A stretch of DNA of 44,641 bases from an uncultured Ectothiorhodospiraceae bacterium (GTDB taxonomy: Bacteria > Pseudomonadota > Gammaproteobacteria > UBA9214). The notes under the pieces are model-generated. The model ran no database searches, was not told the origin of the DNA, and saw only the letters and a list, made by a program, of their open reading frames with translations. Shown piece after piece: positions 24,833-33,949 of the stretch. A program made the translations under genes and the position numbers. The stretch is taken from NCBI GenBank assembly GCA_947258845.1, contig CAMYJZ010000033.1, forward strand, positions 1 to 44,641, written 5' to 3'. Position 1 is the first letter of the stretch. Each line of letters begins with the position of its first letter.

Positions 24833-25374
24833 CAGGGACTGAAGCCTTCCGGAGAAGCCAGCCATTCCATCTCTTCAGGGGTAGTGGTTCGTCCCAGGAT
24901 GGCATTGCGATGGGGAAAACGCCCGAAGCGGCGGACAATCTCGCGGTGATGCCTGGCCCATTTGAGGTTGTCATCCAGCCCGGCGAGCTTGAACAGTTCA
25001 ACCGACCGGTCCTGGTCGGCGAGTGATTCGCTGTGCATATACGGCAGATACAGAAAGGCCTTGCCTGTATCCGGCAGCGAGACGTCCAGACCCCGCACGA
25101 TGGCGCGCCCGGCCACCGCGCGCGAGTCAGCCTCGGTGCTGAAACCTTCCGGCCGGTCACGGAACATGTTCAGGGGAAACTGGTCGAGCAATAGCACCAG
25201 GGCCAGGGCACCTTCAGCGGTCTGCTCCCAGTCTGCAAGCCGGCCGTCACGTGCCAGCTCCCAGGCAGCTCCAAACCGCGAACCAAGCTCCCGGTCAAAT
25301 TCGGGCGTGGACCGGAACCAGTACGCCCGCACCGTTTCCGAAAACCAGAAATCGATAATCTCTTCGGGTGTCAT
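24832..25374 (-). CDS. DUF924 family protein
   Basis: A 180-residue helical protein of DUF924, a TPR-like fold. It begins PEEIIDFWFSETVRAYWF and has the conserved ALVLLLDQFPLNMFRD, FLYLPYMHSE and FGRFPHRNAILGR motifs. The function is unknown. It forms a coupled pair with the yjbQ-like gene (4-base overlap). Confidence 0.9.
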   Translation of the reverse strand: MTPEEIIDFWFSETVRAYWFRSTPEFDRELGSRFGAAWELARDGRLADWEQTAEGALALVLLLDQFPLNMFRDRPEGFSTEADSRAVAGRAIVRGLDVSLPDTGKAFLYLPYMHSESLADQDRSVELFKLAGLDDNLKWARHHREIVRRFGRFPHRNAILGRTTTPEEMEWLASPEGFSP

Positions 25375-25530
25375 CGGGTATTGTGCAGCAGTTCCTGCGC
25401 CGTCTTGCAGACCTGCACACGAAAGGACAAGCCAGCTTATCGGCGTCCCGGTTCACGGTTTATCACAACCAACGTGCCGCCCGAAAACCACCGGCCCGCC
25501 GGAAGGCAGGCGGTATCGGCCGATGGACGG

Positions 25531-25899
25531 CTACTGTACGCTGCCGAAGCCGCAGTCCCTGCTGCCGGCCGGTGGTTCGATGCCGGCCAGGCGGCAGCCC
25601 TGGGAAACCGGCCCGCCAGGGAACAGGGTGTACAAATACTTCAGGCCACCCCTGGAATGGAATTTTTCATCCAGGGCGTCACACAGCTCACGGGCGTTGA
25701 CATCGGGACTGTCATGGCGCGCGAAATACTCCTGCAGGGCACGCACCGTATCCCAGTGGTCAGCACCCAGCTCCAGGCCCTCCTCCGAGGCCGTCGTTTC
25801 GGCACTCTGGCGCGTCCACTCTGCCGGGGCATTGGGAAACTCCGGGCTACCTGCAGTATCACCGCGCGGGTGCAGGACATCATTCATCGATTCGGTCAC
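25531..25899 (-). CDS. DsrC/TusE family sulfur-relay-like protein
   Basis: A 122-residue protein whose C-terminal half fits the DsrC/TusE family (DHWDTVRALQEYF, then GGLKYLYTLFPGGPVSQGC and AGIEPP). These proteins carry sulfur on a swinging C-terminal arm in dissimilatory sulfur oxidation or tRNA thiolation. Here the arm is altered: Cys102 (SQGCRLAG) matches the inner cysteine, the usual penultimate cysteine position is Ser113, and a tail with Cys116 ends FGSVQ. GTG 25899 is the start, with ribosome site AAGGAGGAG. An acidic, low-complexity N-terminal extension of about 45 residues precedes the domain. No tus or dsr neighbour is in the window. Confidence 0.8.
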   Translation of the reverse strand: MTESMNDVLHPRGDTAGSPEFPNAPAEWTRQSAETTASEEGLELGADHWDTVRALQEYFARHDSPDVNARELCDALDEKFHSRGGLKYLYTLFPGGPVSQGCRLAGIEPPAGSRDCGFGSVQ

Positions 25900-26018
25900 T
25901 TGCTTACTCCTCCTTATGATTGATATTTTCTCATTGTTCTCTTATGAGACTTTAGCCCGCCCCGGCCGGTCTATCAAGTCAGCAATCCAGCCCCTCGCCG
26001 CACGCCCGAGCGACACCA

Positions 26019-26483
26019 TCAGACCAGCAGGAAGCGCCCGCCGGAGGCGATGGCAGTCGTGACCAGGCCCAGCACCAGGTTGATGCCGATCAGCATGCGG
26101 ATCTGTCCGAGGGCCTTCCCGCCCGTGGGCCAGTCTTCCGCGGCAACCGCCCGCTGCAGTCGCTTGTAGGGGGCAAAAAACACGTGAAAGAAGATCAGCA
26201 TCATGACGATCCCGACACCCAGCATCAGGTCGATATACAGGCCCGAGGGCCCGATCCCGCCAAACACGGCAAACACCATCCACAGCCCGGTCGCCAGGAT
26301 CAGGGCCACCGCCGCCCATACCCAGGGAAAGAAGCGGGCGAATACCCCGGCCCACAGGCGCAGCCGCTGCGGCGGTTCCAGCTGGCCGGCCGCCACCGGC
26401 CGCAGGGCCATGTAGGCAAAGAACATCCCGCCGACCCAGACGACGACTGACACCACGTGAAGCAATACCGCGATTCCCATCAT
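26019..26483 (-). CDS. CopD-like integral membrane protein
   Basis: A 154-residue protein with four predicted transmembrane helices. The first contains HVVSVVVWVGGMFFAYMAL, a pattern seen in CopD/YebZ-like and related putative haem or copper membrane proteins; later helices include FFPWVWAAVALILATGLWM and MMLIFFHVFFAPY. Histidines in helices 1 and 3 could bind haem or copper. ATG 26483 has GGGGAG upstream. The exact role is unknown. Confidence 0.75.
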   Translation of the reverse strand: MMGIAVLLHVVSVVVWVGGMFFAYMALRPVAAGQLEPPQRLRLWAGVFARFFPWVWAAVALILATGLWMVFAVFGGIGPSGLYIDLMLGVGIVMMLIFFHVFFAPYKRLQRAVAAEDWPTGGKALGQIRMLIGINLVLGLVTTAIASGGRFLLV

Positions 26484-26642
26484 GACTCCCCTTCATATGT
26501 TGACTGGACAAGGCACCGGATTCTCTCACAGACGTGCGACGATTGCCGGATCCTGCAGTGAATTCACCCCGGCTGTTCTGCCCGGCAGTCAGCACATGTA
26601 CAATGAGCCCGAACCCGCCTCTAAATAACAAGGTCACCCGCC

Positions 26643-27173
26643 ATGCCCCAGGATGCCGTTGCCAACGTCCTCATCAACCAGTCCGTTGCCATCCTGGTCG
26701 ACGGCAATAATATGGAACGCAGCATCCACTCGGAGACCAACAAGCCGAACACCATGCTGAACTTCGACACCCTGGTACCGAAGTTGCTGGGCAACCGTGG
26801 CCTCAATCGTCTGGTGTATTTCCGCGAAGGCCGGCAGATTTCGTCCAAGCTAAAGGAACGCCTGCACAGCAACTACCACGGCTCGGTCCGCCCCTGCCAT
26901 AAAAGCGCCGACATACCCCTGTCCATCAAGGCGACCCAGCTGGCCAGCAAGGTCGATACCATTATCATTATGTCGGGTGATTCCGACTACGTGGAACTGG
27001 TCAGTCACCTGAAATCGGAGGGTGTGCGCGTCGAAATCGCGGCCATTCCCGCCACCACCTCGAAACTCCTGATCGATGAGGCCGATTATTTCCACGCAAT
27101 CACCCGGGAAGACTGGTTCACCCTGGAGCCGAAAAAGAGCACCCAGAAAAAGGCCCCCGGAAAGCGCAGCTAG
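26643..27173 (+). CDS. NYN domain protein (putative RNase, LabA/DUF88-like)
   Basis: A 176-residue protein with a PIN-like NYN nuclease fold. Acidic metal-site residues are in AILVDGNNMERSI and IIMSGDSDYVELVSHLKSEG, with VRVEIAAIPATTSKLLIDEADYF following (shown in pieces). A lysine-rich tail ends the protein. Such proteins are usually single-strand RNA nucleases. It converges with the minus-strand gene at 27183, leaving 9 bases between them. Confidence 0.85.
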   Translation: MPQDAVANVLINQSVAILVDGNNMERSIHSETNKPNTMLNFDTLVPKLLGNRGLNRLVYFREGRQISSKLKERLHSNYHGSVRPCHKSADIPLSIKATQLASKVDTIIIMSGDSDYVELVSHLKSEGVRVEIAAIPATTSKLLIDEADYFHAITREDWFTLEPKKSTQKKAPGKRS

Positions 27174-27182
27174 TCCAGCAGC

Positions 27183-28037
27183 CTAATCCCGCGCCAACTG
27201 CGCCTTGACCAGGGCCACCTCCATGCGTTCAGCATCGACGACTTCCGGTATCAGCGGATAAATGGCCTGCACTACCTCGTACTGCTCGACCGCGCTGACC
27301 TCCAGTCGGTCGCGCAGCTCCCTGGCCAGGTAAGGCAGGGTCAACAGGCAGGGTGCCAGGTGGGCCGTATAATCATCAAACAGCGCCTGCTGCGCAGCCA
27401 TCGGCCAGTCCATCCGCCATGGCAGCTCCGGCAGTGCTGCGCCTCCCGGATACAGGTCCCGGGTAAACCACCGTGGCCGACCTGCCCTGGCGAGCTGCCT
27501 GACCAGATGCTCGAGTGCCTGGCCGGGCATCAGATCATATTCCGCGGGGTAGCTTGAGACAGTGTGAAATTCCCCGGCCATGCCCGGCAGGCTGCGCCAG
27601 CATGCATCACCGACCGCTGAACGGTCCTCCTCCGGCAATGCGGTATCGATCAGCGCAACCGGCTCACCGTCCGTATCGCACAACCAGGCCTCGCAGTGAT
27701 CCTGCAGCGCGAACGGCAATTCCGGCCGCTGTGCCAACGCGTCCAGCAGCCCTGGCAGGGCCGGGTGTTGCGAGGGATTACCCACCAGCGGATTCACCGG
27801 TATCCGTTCGATCTCATCCGCAGATTCACAACTTCCGTAGATAAACCAGCGTCGCCTGACGTCGCGCGGCCCGAGATTACCCCAGACCTGCTCCGCCAGC
27901 GCCTCCAGGCTGAGCAACTGCAACTGCCAGCGCCGCCCGTCCACCGAGATCGCGCGCCCCTCCTCCTGTTCGATGACCTGCACCACGCCCATGAATGGTG
28001 CAATCCGGCGGCGTCCGTAGTAACGCGTGGCCGGCAT
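27183..28037 (-). CDS. conserved hypothetical protein
   Basis: A 284-residue soluble protein, acidic and rich in Trp, Leu and Pro. Visible segments are EQVWGNLGPRDVRRRWFIYG, CEAWLCDTDGEPVALIDTAL and the C-terminal helix VVQAIYPLIPEVVDAERMEV. No signal peptide, membrane helix or known catalytic motif is seen. It starts 4 bases after the small gene at 28042-28221, so the two form an operon. No family is recognised. Confidence 0.75.
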   Translation of the reverse strand: MPATRYYGRRRIAPFMGVVQVIEQEEGRAISVDGRRWQLQLLSLEALAEQVWGNLGPRDVRRRWFIYGSCESADEIERIPVNPLVGNPSQHPALPGLLDALAQRPELPFALQDHCEAWLCDTDGEPVALIDTALPEEDRSAVGDACWRSLPGMAGEFHTVSSYPAEYDLMPGQALEHLVRQLARAGRPRWFTRDLYPGGAALPELPWRMDWPMAAQQALFDDYTAHLAPCLLTLPYLARELRDRLEVSAVEQYEVVQAIYPLIPEVVDAERMEVALVKAQLARD

Positions 28038-28041
28038 GCAA

Positions 28042-28221
28042 TCAGTCGTCCTGTGAGCGCAGACGTTCCTCGAGCAGTGACATCAGCCGTGAGCAGGCAT
28101 CCTGCTGCTCTTCATCCAGTGCCTCGAAAAGAAATTCCAGTTCGTCCAGGATGCGCATGATTTCCTCGCGCGACTGGTAACTGTCGATCTGCCGGGAAAC
28201 CTCAACAATAAACGGGTCCAT
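28042..28221 (-). CDS. small acidic helical protein, unknown function
   Basis: A 58-residue protein, almost wholly helical and acidic (REEIMRILDELEFLFEALDE). ATG 28221 (MDPFIVEVSR) is chosen because GGGGG lies a few bases upstream; the 76-codon reading from 28272 lacks this. It is directly upstream of the hypothetical gene at 27183-28037 (4-base gap) and may be its partner. Confidence 0.68.
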   Translation of the reverse strand: MDPFIVEVSRQIDSYQSREEIMRILDELEFLFEALDEEQQDACSRLMSLLEERLRSQDD

Positions 28222-28311
28222 GATGTACCCCCAGGATCTGCACAGGCCACAGAAGATCCTGCACCCTGTCATTTGAAATCTATTCCCTGGTTGCCGGATT
28301 CAGGGGTTCCC

Positions 28312-28555
28312 CCGATGCTAAGTGATCTGCCCGAACGAATCCAGCAAGCCCGCGAAGCGTTCCGGACAAGCCGGCGTCGAGGCCTGCACAGGCTGGCAGG
28401 ACCCGGAGGCAATCCACACCGGGCGCTATTATTTCGACAGGATGAACGTGTAGCGGGACAGCCTCACCGGCGACCTGGCAGCCGCTTGCACTGTAACCCT
28501 CCTCGCTACCGGCACCCGGTACGGCTTAACCCTGCCCTGCCAGAGTAGCCAGCAA
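28312..28555 (+). pseudogene. possible decayed gene fragment
   Basis: In the roughly 300-base gap, one frame starts MLSDLPERIQQAREAF and another, downstream, reads TGWQDPEAIHTGRYYFDRMN, a stop, then DSLTGDLAAACTVTLLATG. Joined by a frameshift these look protein-like, but no family is recognised and both frames are broken. It may be chance. Confidence 0.22.
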
Positions 28556-28891
28556 TTCCACAATGCCGGCCGATGCCCCCAGGTAGTTGACCAGGGTGAT
28601 ATCCACGTTCGGGTACTCGGCCCGCACCACGTCTACCTCACCCGGGATATCCACCACCACATGCCGGCCGGCGGACAGGAAATACGGTAATACAGTGATC
28701 TCCCTGGCCCCGGCATGGATGGCCTGGCGCAAGCCATCCGGTATCGACGGCTCCGCCAGCTCGAGAAAGGCACTGGCCACCTGCCCGTAGGTGCCGTTCG
28801 TATGCGCCTCCAGTTGAGAAGCCAGTTCGCGCACCTCGTCATTCGAGGCCGCGCGCCGGCTACCATGCGCGACCAGCAATAAACTGTTCAT
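28526..28891 (-). CDS. CbiX/SirB-like sirohydrochlorin chelatase, short form
   Basis: A 121-residue single-domain class II chelatase-like protein. The N-terminal active-site strand SLLLVAHGSRR contains the metal-coordinating His, and the sequences SAFLELAEPSIPDGL and VLPYFLSAGRHVVVDIP carry further conserved residues (including the second His). Short CbiX forms insert cobalt or iron into sirohydrochlorin for cobalamin or sirohaem. ATG 28891 is the natural start; the extra upstream codons to 28915 are unlikely. No other cob or cys genes are adjacent. Confidence 0.88.
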   Translation of the reverse strand: MNSLLLVAHGSRRAASNDEVRELASQLEAHTNGTYGQVASAFLELAEPSIPDGLRQAIHAGAREITVLPYFLSAGRHVVVDIPGEVDVVRAEYPNVDITLVNYLGASAGIVELLATLAGQG

Positions 28892-29235
28892 GGATTGGAG
28901 TCTAACCGTTATCAAGCGCCATTAACCAGATGGCAGCACCCTTTTCCTGTGACGTTGCGGGAACACAACGACCGTCAAATACCGTGCCTATAATTCAGTC
29001 TTCTCTTATACATTAATCTTGCAATGGGACCAGCGCTGCCGGAGGCACAATCGCCCACGTGGAACAGAAATTGATTACCTAGAAAACGTGTTGTTGTTTT
29101 ATTCAATTGTGGTTAGAATCCGTTGCGTTGCACATTATTAGGTTATTTCGGAAGTTCCTTGTTGTATCGGCTGTAAATTGCCTTTGATGATTTGCAATTG
29201 AACACATTTCTTTTTTATTAGTTGAGGTGATTTAC
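28892..29235. other. gene-free stretch: cbiX upstream region and csp promoter/leader
   Basis: No gene. It contains the csp promoter (29091-29119) and an A+T-rich leader of about 110 bases before the csp ATG, typical of cold-shock mRNAs. The ribosome site GAGGTGA is at about 29224-29230. Confidence 0.6.
29091..29119 (+). promoter_or_regulatory. sigma-70 promoter of the csp gene
   Basis: TTGTTG (29091-29096), a 17-base spacer and TAGAAT (29114-29119) fit a vegetative promoter. Transcription from it would give a long 5' leader, as is usual for cold-shock genes. Confidence 0.6.
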
Positions 29236-29392
29236 ATGGCTACAGGTACCGTTAAGTGGTTTAACGAACTTCGTTCATTTCTCCGCAATTGAAGGCGATG
29301 GTTTCAAGACGCTGGTAGAGGGGCAGACGGTAAACTTTGAAGTTCAGAAGGGACCCAAGGGACTGCAGGCAGCACACGTAACACCGGCCTGA
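29236..29392 (+). pseudogene. cold-shock protein gene broken by internal deletion
   Basis: The start [11 protein letters not shown] is that of CspA-family single-strand nucleic-acid-binding proteins. After codon 11 the frame runs into a stop at 29291-29293. In another frame the rest of the protein is intact: [15 protein letters not shown], then [20 protein letters not shown] and VTPA to TGA 29390-29392. About 45-50 bases, coding for the RNP1 region (KGFGFI and following residues), are missing and the frame is shifted. Promoter, leader, ribosome site and terminator are all intact, so the loss is recent or an assembly error. Confidence 0.85.
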
Positions 29393-29421
29393 TTACACCC
29401 TTTTGTAATACGCAGTAACAG

Positions 29422-29450
29422 GAACCCCGCAGCAAGCTGCGGGGTTCTTT
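29422..29450 (+). terminator. intrinsic terminator of csp
   Basis: GAACCCCGCAG-CAAG-CTGCGGGGTTC is a perfect stem followed by TTTGTTT. It ends the csp transcript. The reverse strand is also suitable for ending gltD, which converges on it. Confidence 0.85.
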
Positions 29451-29508
29451 GTTTCAGGGCCCTGCAAACCCGAATCGCCCTGTGAGTAGCGCCCGCCTTG
29501 TCACTGAC

Positions 29509-30954
29509 TCACTCGCGCGGCAGCTCACTGGTGCCGGACAGCCATGTATCAACCGCACGTGCGCACTGCCGGCCTTCACGTATGGCCCAGACGACAAGCG
29601 ACTGTCCACGCCGGACATCACCACAGGCAAACACCCCGCGCACACTCGTCCGGTAGTCATCATCACTTGCTGCCACGCGCCCCCTATCATCGAGGCCAGG
29701 CCCCAGCTGACTGAGTAGACCTTCATGCACCGGGTGTGAATAACCCATCGCCAGCAGCACGAGCTGCGCTGGCAGGTGCCGGACCTGACCGGACAAGGCC
29801 TGCTTCCGCCAGGCCCCGTCTGAACACCGCGTCCATTGCAGGCGCTGCAGGAGCAACCCGGTGACCCGGCCGTGCTTACCTTTAATCGCCACGGTATCGA
29901 ATCCCCAGATATGCCGGCAACCCTCCGGGTCGTGGTCACTCTCGCACCACACCGGCGCCGGTTCCGGCCAGTGCCTGAGCACATCGGCCTTTGTCGGCGG
30001 GCGTTCGTGGTACTGGACCTGCACTACCTGGCGCGCCCCCTGCCTGATCGCGGTACCCACGCAGTCACTGCCGGTATCGCCGCCACCGATGACCACCACG
30101 TCCTTGCCGTGCGCATCGATCGCGTCTTCAGGATGAATGTAATCACCGGCCACACGCCGGTTCTGATGGATCAGGTAATCCAGTGCGAAGTGGACACCCC
30201 CGAGTTCACGTCCCGGCACCGCGAGATCACGCGGCTGTTCCGAACCGCAGGCCAGAACCACGGCGTGTCCCGTACGCCGCAACTCGTCGATATCCAGGTT
30301 CACACCGGCGTGGGCAGCGCAGCGAAACTGCACACCCTCGGCCTCCAGCTGAGCGAGCCGGCGATCCAACACCCTCTTCTCGAGGCGAAAGTCCGGGATA
30401 CCATAACGCAGCAGCCCGCCGATGCGATCGGCCTTTTCAAATACCGTGACCCGGTAACCGGTGCGTACCAGTTGCTGTGCGCAGGCCAGACCGGCCGGCC
30501 CCGAACCGATGATCGCGACCCGCCTGAACAGCTGCCGGTAACTACGCCGGGGCCTGACCCGGTTTTCCTCCCAGGCCCGCTCGATTACTGCAAGTTCGAT
30601 CGAGCGGATTGTGACTGCGGTACCGCGCAGACTCAGGGTGCAGGCCGACTCACAGGGCGCCGTGCATATGCGCCCCGTGAACTCGGGGAAATTATTGGTC
30701 GATTCGAGCTGTTCATAGGCAAGCCGCCAGTCGGAGTCGGTGACCAGCTCATTCCACTCGGGAATCAGGTTGTGAACGGGGCAATAACGGTGGCAATAAG
30801 GGGTACCACAGTCCATGCAGCGGTTGGCCTGGCGGGCTGCCTGCCCGTCCGGCATGAGCTGCTCGTATTCCCGCCAGTGCCGGATGCGTTGTTTCGGATA
30901 TTGTTTTACGGCCTCTTTACGCGGGTAGTGTAAAAAACCATGCAGATCTTCCAT
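29509..30954 (-). CDS. gltD: glutamate synthase small subunit (NADPH)
   Basis: A 481-residue beta subunit of glutamate synthase, or a homologous electron-transfer flavoprotein. The N-terminal part has cysteine motifs for 4Fe-4S clusters ([17 protein letters not shown], then CTAPCESAC). These are followed by an FAD-binding [13 protein letters not shown] and an NADPH-binding [14 protein letters not shown]. The C-terminal [19 protein letters not shown] is the second FAD contact. The length fits GltD. No gltB lies beside it, so it may serve a distant gltB or another partner. Confidence 0.92.
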   Translation of the reverse strand: MEDLHGFLHYPRKEAVKQYPKQRIRHWREYEQLMPDGQAARQANRCMDCGTPYCHRYCPVHNLIPEWNELVTDSDWRLAYEQLESTNNFPEFTGRICTAPCESACTLSLRGTAVTIRSIELAVIERAWEENRVRPRRSYRQLFRRVAIIGSGPAGLACAQQLVRTGYRVTVFEKADRIGGLLRYGIPDFRLEKRVLDRRLAQLEAEGVQFRCAAHAGVNLDIDELRRTGHAVVLACGSEQPRDLAVPGRELGGVHFALDYLIHQNRRVAGDYIHPEDAIDAHGKDVVVIGGGDTGSDCVGTAIRQGARQVVQVQYHERPPTKADVLRHWPEPAPVWCESDHDPEGCRHIWGFDTVAIKGKHGRVTGLLLQRLQWTRCSDGAWRKQALSGQVRHLPAQLVLLAMGYSHPVHEGLLSQLGPGLDDRGRVAASDDDYRTSVRGVFACGDVRRGQSLVVWAIREGRQCARAVDTWLSGTSELPRE

Positions 30955-31128
30955 AGGCGACCCGGGGATGACACCATTTCCGTAAGTCTAGCCCATGCCT
31001 GCCATAACCAAGGGCACCCAACGCAACTGACTGACTTTACTTATTATTACTGGCAATGCGACCCTGCCCGGCGGACGGCCCGGTGCAGCGTGACAGGTGC
31101 CCGGACTGGCTAGCGAGTGCCGCTGCAG

Positions 31129-32975
31129 TCAAGCTGGTCTGGCCGCATAGGTCTCTTCGGTGGCGCCCTCGCTTACCGGCTGTTCCGCCTCCTGCGGTTC
31201 GACCAGGCTGAGCAGCGTCCAGCCCGGCGCCGGCTTCAGCTTGTGCTCACTGGTCAGGATATGCAGGCGTTCCCTGGGATCGATGGCAAACAGGGTGATC
31301 GCCTTTTTGTAGTAACGGCGGTGGTAGTCATCGAAGTCGAAATTCTCACTCAGTGTCGTTTCGCGAATCTCCGCGCCCATGCCCAGGGCCCTGGCCAGAC
31401 GCTCATAGCTGACGTCGTCCCCAAAGGCGGTATAACCGGCCGGCAAGGGTGTTGCCTGCTTGCTGTTTGTAGTGGCCTCTCCGGCATGCAGCACAAATAG
31501 CTGGCTGTCCCCGAATTCGCGCCGATAGTGGTGCACGGCGAGGACTTGAGTTCCTGCTGGGGCGATAGCGCCATCAGGCGGCCCAGCCCGATCAGGTCCA
31601 GACGCCGGTCGGCATACTCCGACACCACACTGCCGTAAAAGGTCGTCAAGCCATGCATGCGCGCGGCTCGAACGTTCGCCTAGGTGCTATCGCACAGCAC
31701 GCTGTTATAACCCCGCTTCAGCAGCGCCTGCGCGATCATCCGTGCGAGCGGATTGGCGCCGACGATCAGGAAGCCGCGCGGTTCCGGTCCCGCCACGCCC
31801 AGGGCCCTCGCCAGCAGCCCCGCAGTGGCACTTTGCAATACCACAGTGCCGATAATCACCATGAAGGTCAGTGGCACCAGCAGCTCCGCCTCCGCGTAGC
31901 CGGCGGCCTGCAGCTTCATAGAGAACAGTGCCGCGACCGCGGCCGCCACGATGCCGCGCGGCCCGATCCAGGCCAGCAGGGCACGCTCCTGCCAGCGCAG
32001 CGATGAACCCCATCTCGCCAGCGCAATCTTGACAGGCCGGGCAACGAACTGGATGACCGCCAGGACACCCAGCGCACCCCAGCCCAGTGCCTGCAGCTGG
32101 GCAAAATCGATACGCGCCGCGAGGATGATGAACAGGGCCGAGATCAGGACCACCGACAGGCTTTCCTTGAAGTCCAGGATATGTTCGATGGAGACAGCAC
32201 GCATGTTCGCCAGACGGATACCCATGACGGTGACCGTCAGCAGTCCTGCTTCGGCCTCCACCACGTTCGATAGCGCGAACACCGCGAACACCAGCGCCAG
32301 GGTGGCCACGTTATGCAGGAACTCGGGGAGCCAGTGGTTGCGCAGCGCCAGCCCCAGGAACTGGCCGCTCAGGACGCCGAACACCACCCCGACGCCGATG
32401 ATCCGGGCAAAGCTTGCCAGCGTATGCCCGAAGGCCTCACCACCCTGCCCCGAAATTATGAATTCGAACACCAGCACCGCCAGCAGGGCGCCGATCGGAT
32501 CGATGACGATACCTTCCCAGCGCAGGATATTCGCAACATGCGCCGTCGGGCGCACAGTCCGCAGCAGCGGCACAATCACGGTCGGACCGGTGACCACGAT
32601 AAAGGCACCGAACAGCAGGGCCAGTTCCGGAGAGAAGGAAAGCAGCCGGTAGGCGGCCAGCGCCGCCACGGCTCAGGTCACGAGCAGCCCGGAGGTCACC
32701 ATACGCCGCACGATCCGTTCCAGTCCTGCGATATCGGAAAACTTCAGGGTCAGGCTGCCCTCGGACAGGATGATCGCGACGGACAGCGACACAAACGGGA
32801 ATAACAGCTAACCGAACAGGGTATCCGGGTGCAGCAGCCCGAGCACCGGTCCGATCAGGATACCGGCCAGCAGCAGGAACAGGATCGCGGGCAGCTTCAC
32901 CCACCAGGCAAACCACTGACAGGCAATGGCCAGCGCGCCGATCCCGGCAATGCTCAGTACTATGTGTTCTTGCAT
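31129..32975 (-). pseudogene. cation:proton antiporter (CPA1 type with TrkA-N domain), inactivated
   Basis: From ATG 32975 a full-length antiporter reads through: N-terminal helices (ALAIACQWFAWWVKLPAILF, LLLAGILIGP), a core with VTGPTVIVPLLRTVRPTAHV and LRWEGIVIDPIGALLAVLV, then AWIGPRGIVAAAVAALFS. It ends in a Rossmann-like TrkA-N part (FLIVGANPLARMIAQALL). The frame is broken by TAG at 32808-32810, TGA at 32673-32675 and TAG at 31680-31682. Two of these sit where Trp is expected (TGG to TGA or TAG). One further single-base frameshift lies near 31535-31545. Sequence between the lesions is well conserved, so inactivation looks recent. Confidence 0.88.
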
Positions 32976-33042
32976 GGAGATCAGTGAGCTGAATCAACAG
33001 AAACAAGAGCGGCGGGCGGGCCGTCCGTCTGCCGAACATTTA

Positions 33043-33624
33043 TTACAGGTCACTGAACTCCCTCCTCAGCTTTTCCAGATCCGCCGCATAGCCTTCGGCG
33101 TTGCCATAGGGCAGGAATTTGTAATAGCGGGAATGGGTATTCTTCAGCCGCTGTGCGTGCTTTATCGGACACCAGTATTGCTCGGTCCTGGCCGCCACCT
33201 CCTGGACATAGGCAATCAGGCCAGTGGCGTAGCTGCAGAACATGCAGTGGGTACGCTCTATGATATTGAGGTACTTGAGCCGGTGACGGTCCAGCATGAT
33301 GTAATCCGAGCGCTTTACCATCGGCACGCGGTATACCGGGAAACACAACAGCTGATAGATCACGACACAGACATCCAGCAGTACCAGCGGGACAATCAGA
33401 CTGTAGACCAGTGGCGCCGTGACCGCGGCCAGCAGTGAAGAATCTGCCAGGTAGCGACTGAGCCGGGTAGCCAGCTCCCGGTGCCGTGCGATGATCTCCT
33501 TCTCGAAGACCCCTCGCCCGTTGCGCAGGGTATAACCGAAATCCTCTGCCTCCCGGGCGACCTCTTCAGACACCCGTTCTTCGAGTGCGCGTATTTCCTG
33601 CAACAAGCCCTGCAATCCCGCCAT
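33043..33624 (-). CDS. conserved hypothetical membrane-associated protein
   Basis: A 193-residue protein. A helical, charged N-terminal part (about 1-70) is followed by one long hydrophobic stretch (APLVYSLIVPLVLLDVCVVI, then YQLLCF). A soluble C-terminal region follows with Cys-containing ERTHCMFCSYATGLIAYVQE and EQYWCPIKHAQR. ATG 33624 is preferred over ATG 33639 because GAAGAGGG lies just before it. No function is recognised. It follows the antiporter pseudogene's start on the same strand. Confidence 0.75.
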   Translation of the reverse strand: MAGLQGLLQEIRALEERVSEEVAREAEDFGYTLRNGRGVFEKEIIARHRELATRLSRYLADSSLLAAVTAPLVYSLIVPLVLLDVCVVIYQLLCFPVYRVPMVKRSDYIMLDRHRLKYLNIIERTHCMFCSYATGLIAYVQEVAARTEQYWCPIKHAQRLKNTHSRYYKFLPYGNAEGYAADLEKLRREFSDL

Positions 33625-33682
33625 GCCGCCCTCTTCCATATGTAATGCCAGCCGGTAATGGTCCTGTCGGCAAATGCCCTGT

Positions 33683-33949
33683 TTATCGACCGGTCATTTC
33701 GTTCCGGTCCGAATCCAGCAGACGCAACTTGTCGGCCCGTGACAGCTGCTTGATCGCGGCCTCGCGTTTGCTGGCCGAGCTGCGGGTATGCCCACTTTCC
33801 AGGTAGACCACCTGCCGCGGGTTGCGGCCCCGAAAATATTTCGCACCCTGTTGCCCGCCGTGCTGGGACAGGCGCCGTTCGATATTATTCGTGATCCCTG
33901 TGTAAAGTGAATTATCCGTGCAGAGAATGATATAGACCTGCCACCCCAT
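33683..33949 (-). CDS. GIY-YIG domain protein (UPF0213/YhbQ-like)
   Basis: An 88-residue single-domain GIY-YIG protein. The motif appears as VYIILCTDNSLYTGITNNI, followed by ERRLSQHGG and the conserved YLESGHTRSSASKREAAIK with the catalytic-type Glu. Stand-alone members are putative structure-selective nucleases of unclear role. ATG 33949 is the only sensible start. An inverted repeat, GAGGGATT...AATCCCTC, lies upstream at about 33975-34013. Confidence 0.9.
   Translation of the reverse strand: MGWQVYIILCTDNSLYTGITNNIERRLSQHGGQQGAKYFRGRNPRQVVYLESGHTRSSASKREAAIKQLSRADKLRLLDSDRNEMTGR

Noticed and set aside
28273-28548. 91-codon plus-strand frame as an intact gene
   Set aside because: The second half is Arg/His/Pro-rich and unlike protein. 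A different frame is more convincing there, so at most a decayed fragment is present.
31129-32975. Stop-codon reassignment or programmed recoding in the antiporter gene
   Set aside because: Both TAG and TGA occur in the same frame and there is also a frameshift. All other genes in the window use these stops normally, so inactivation is simpler.
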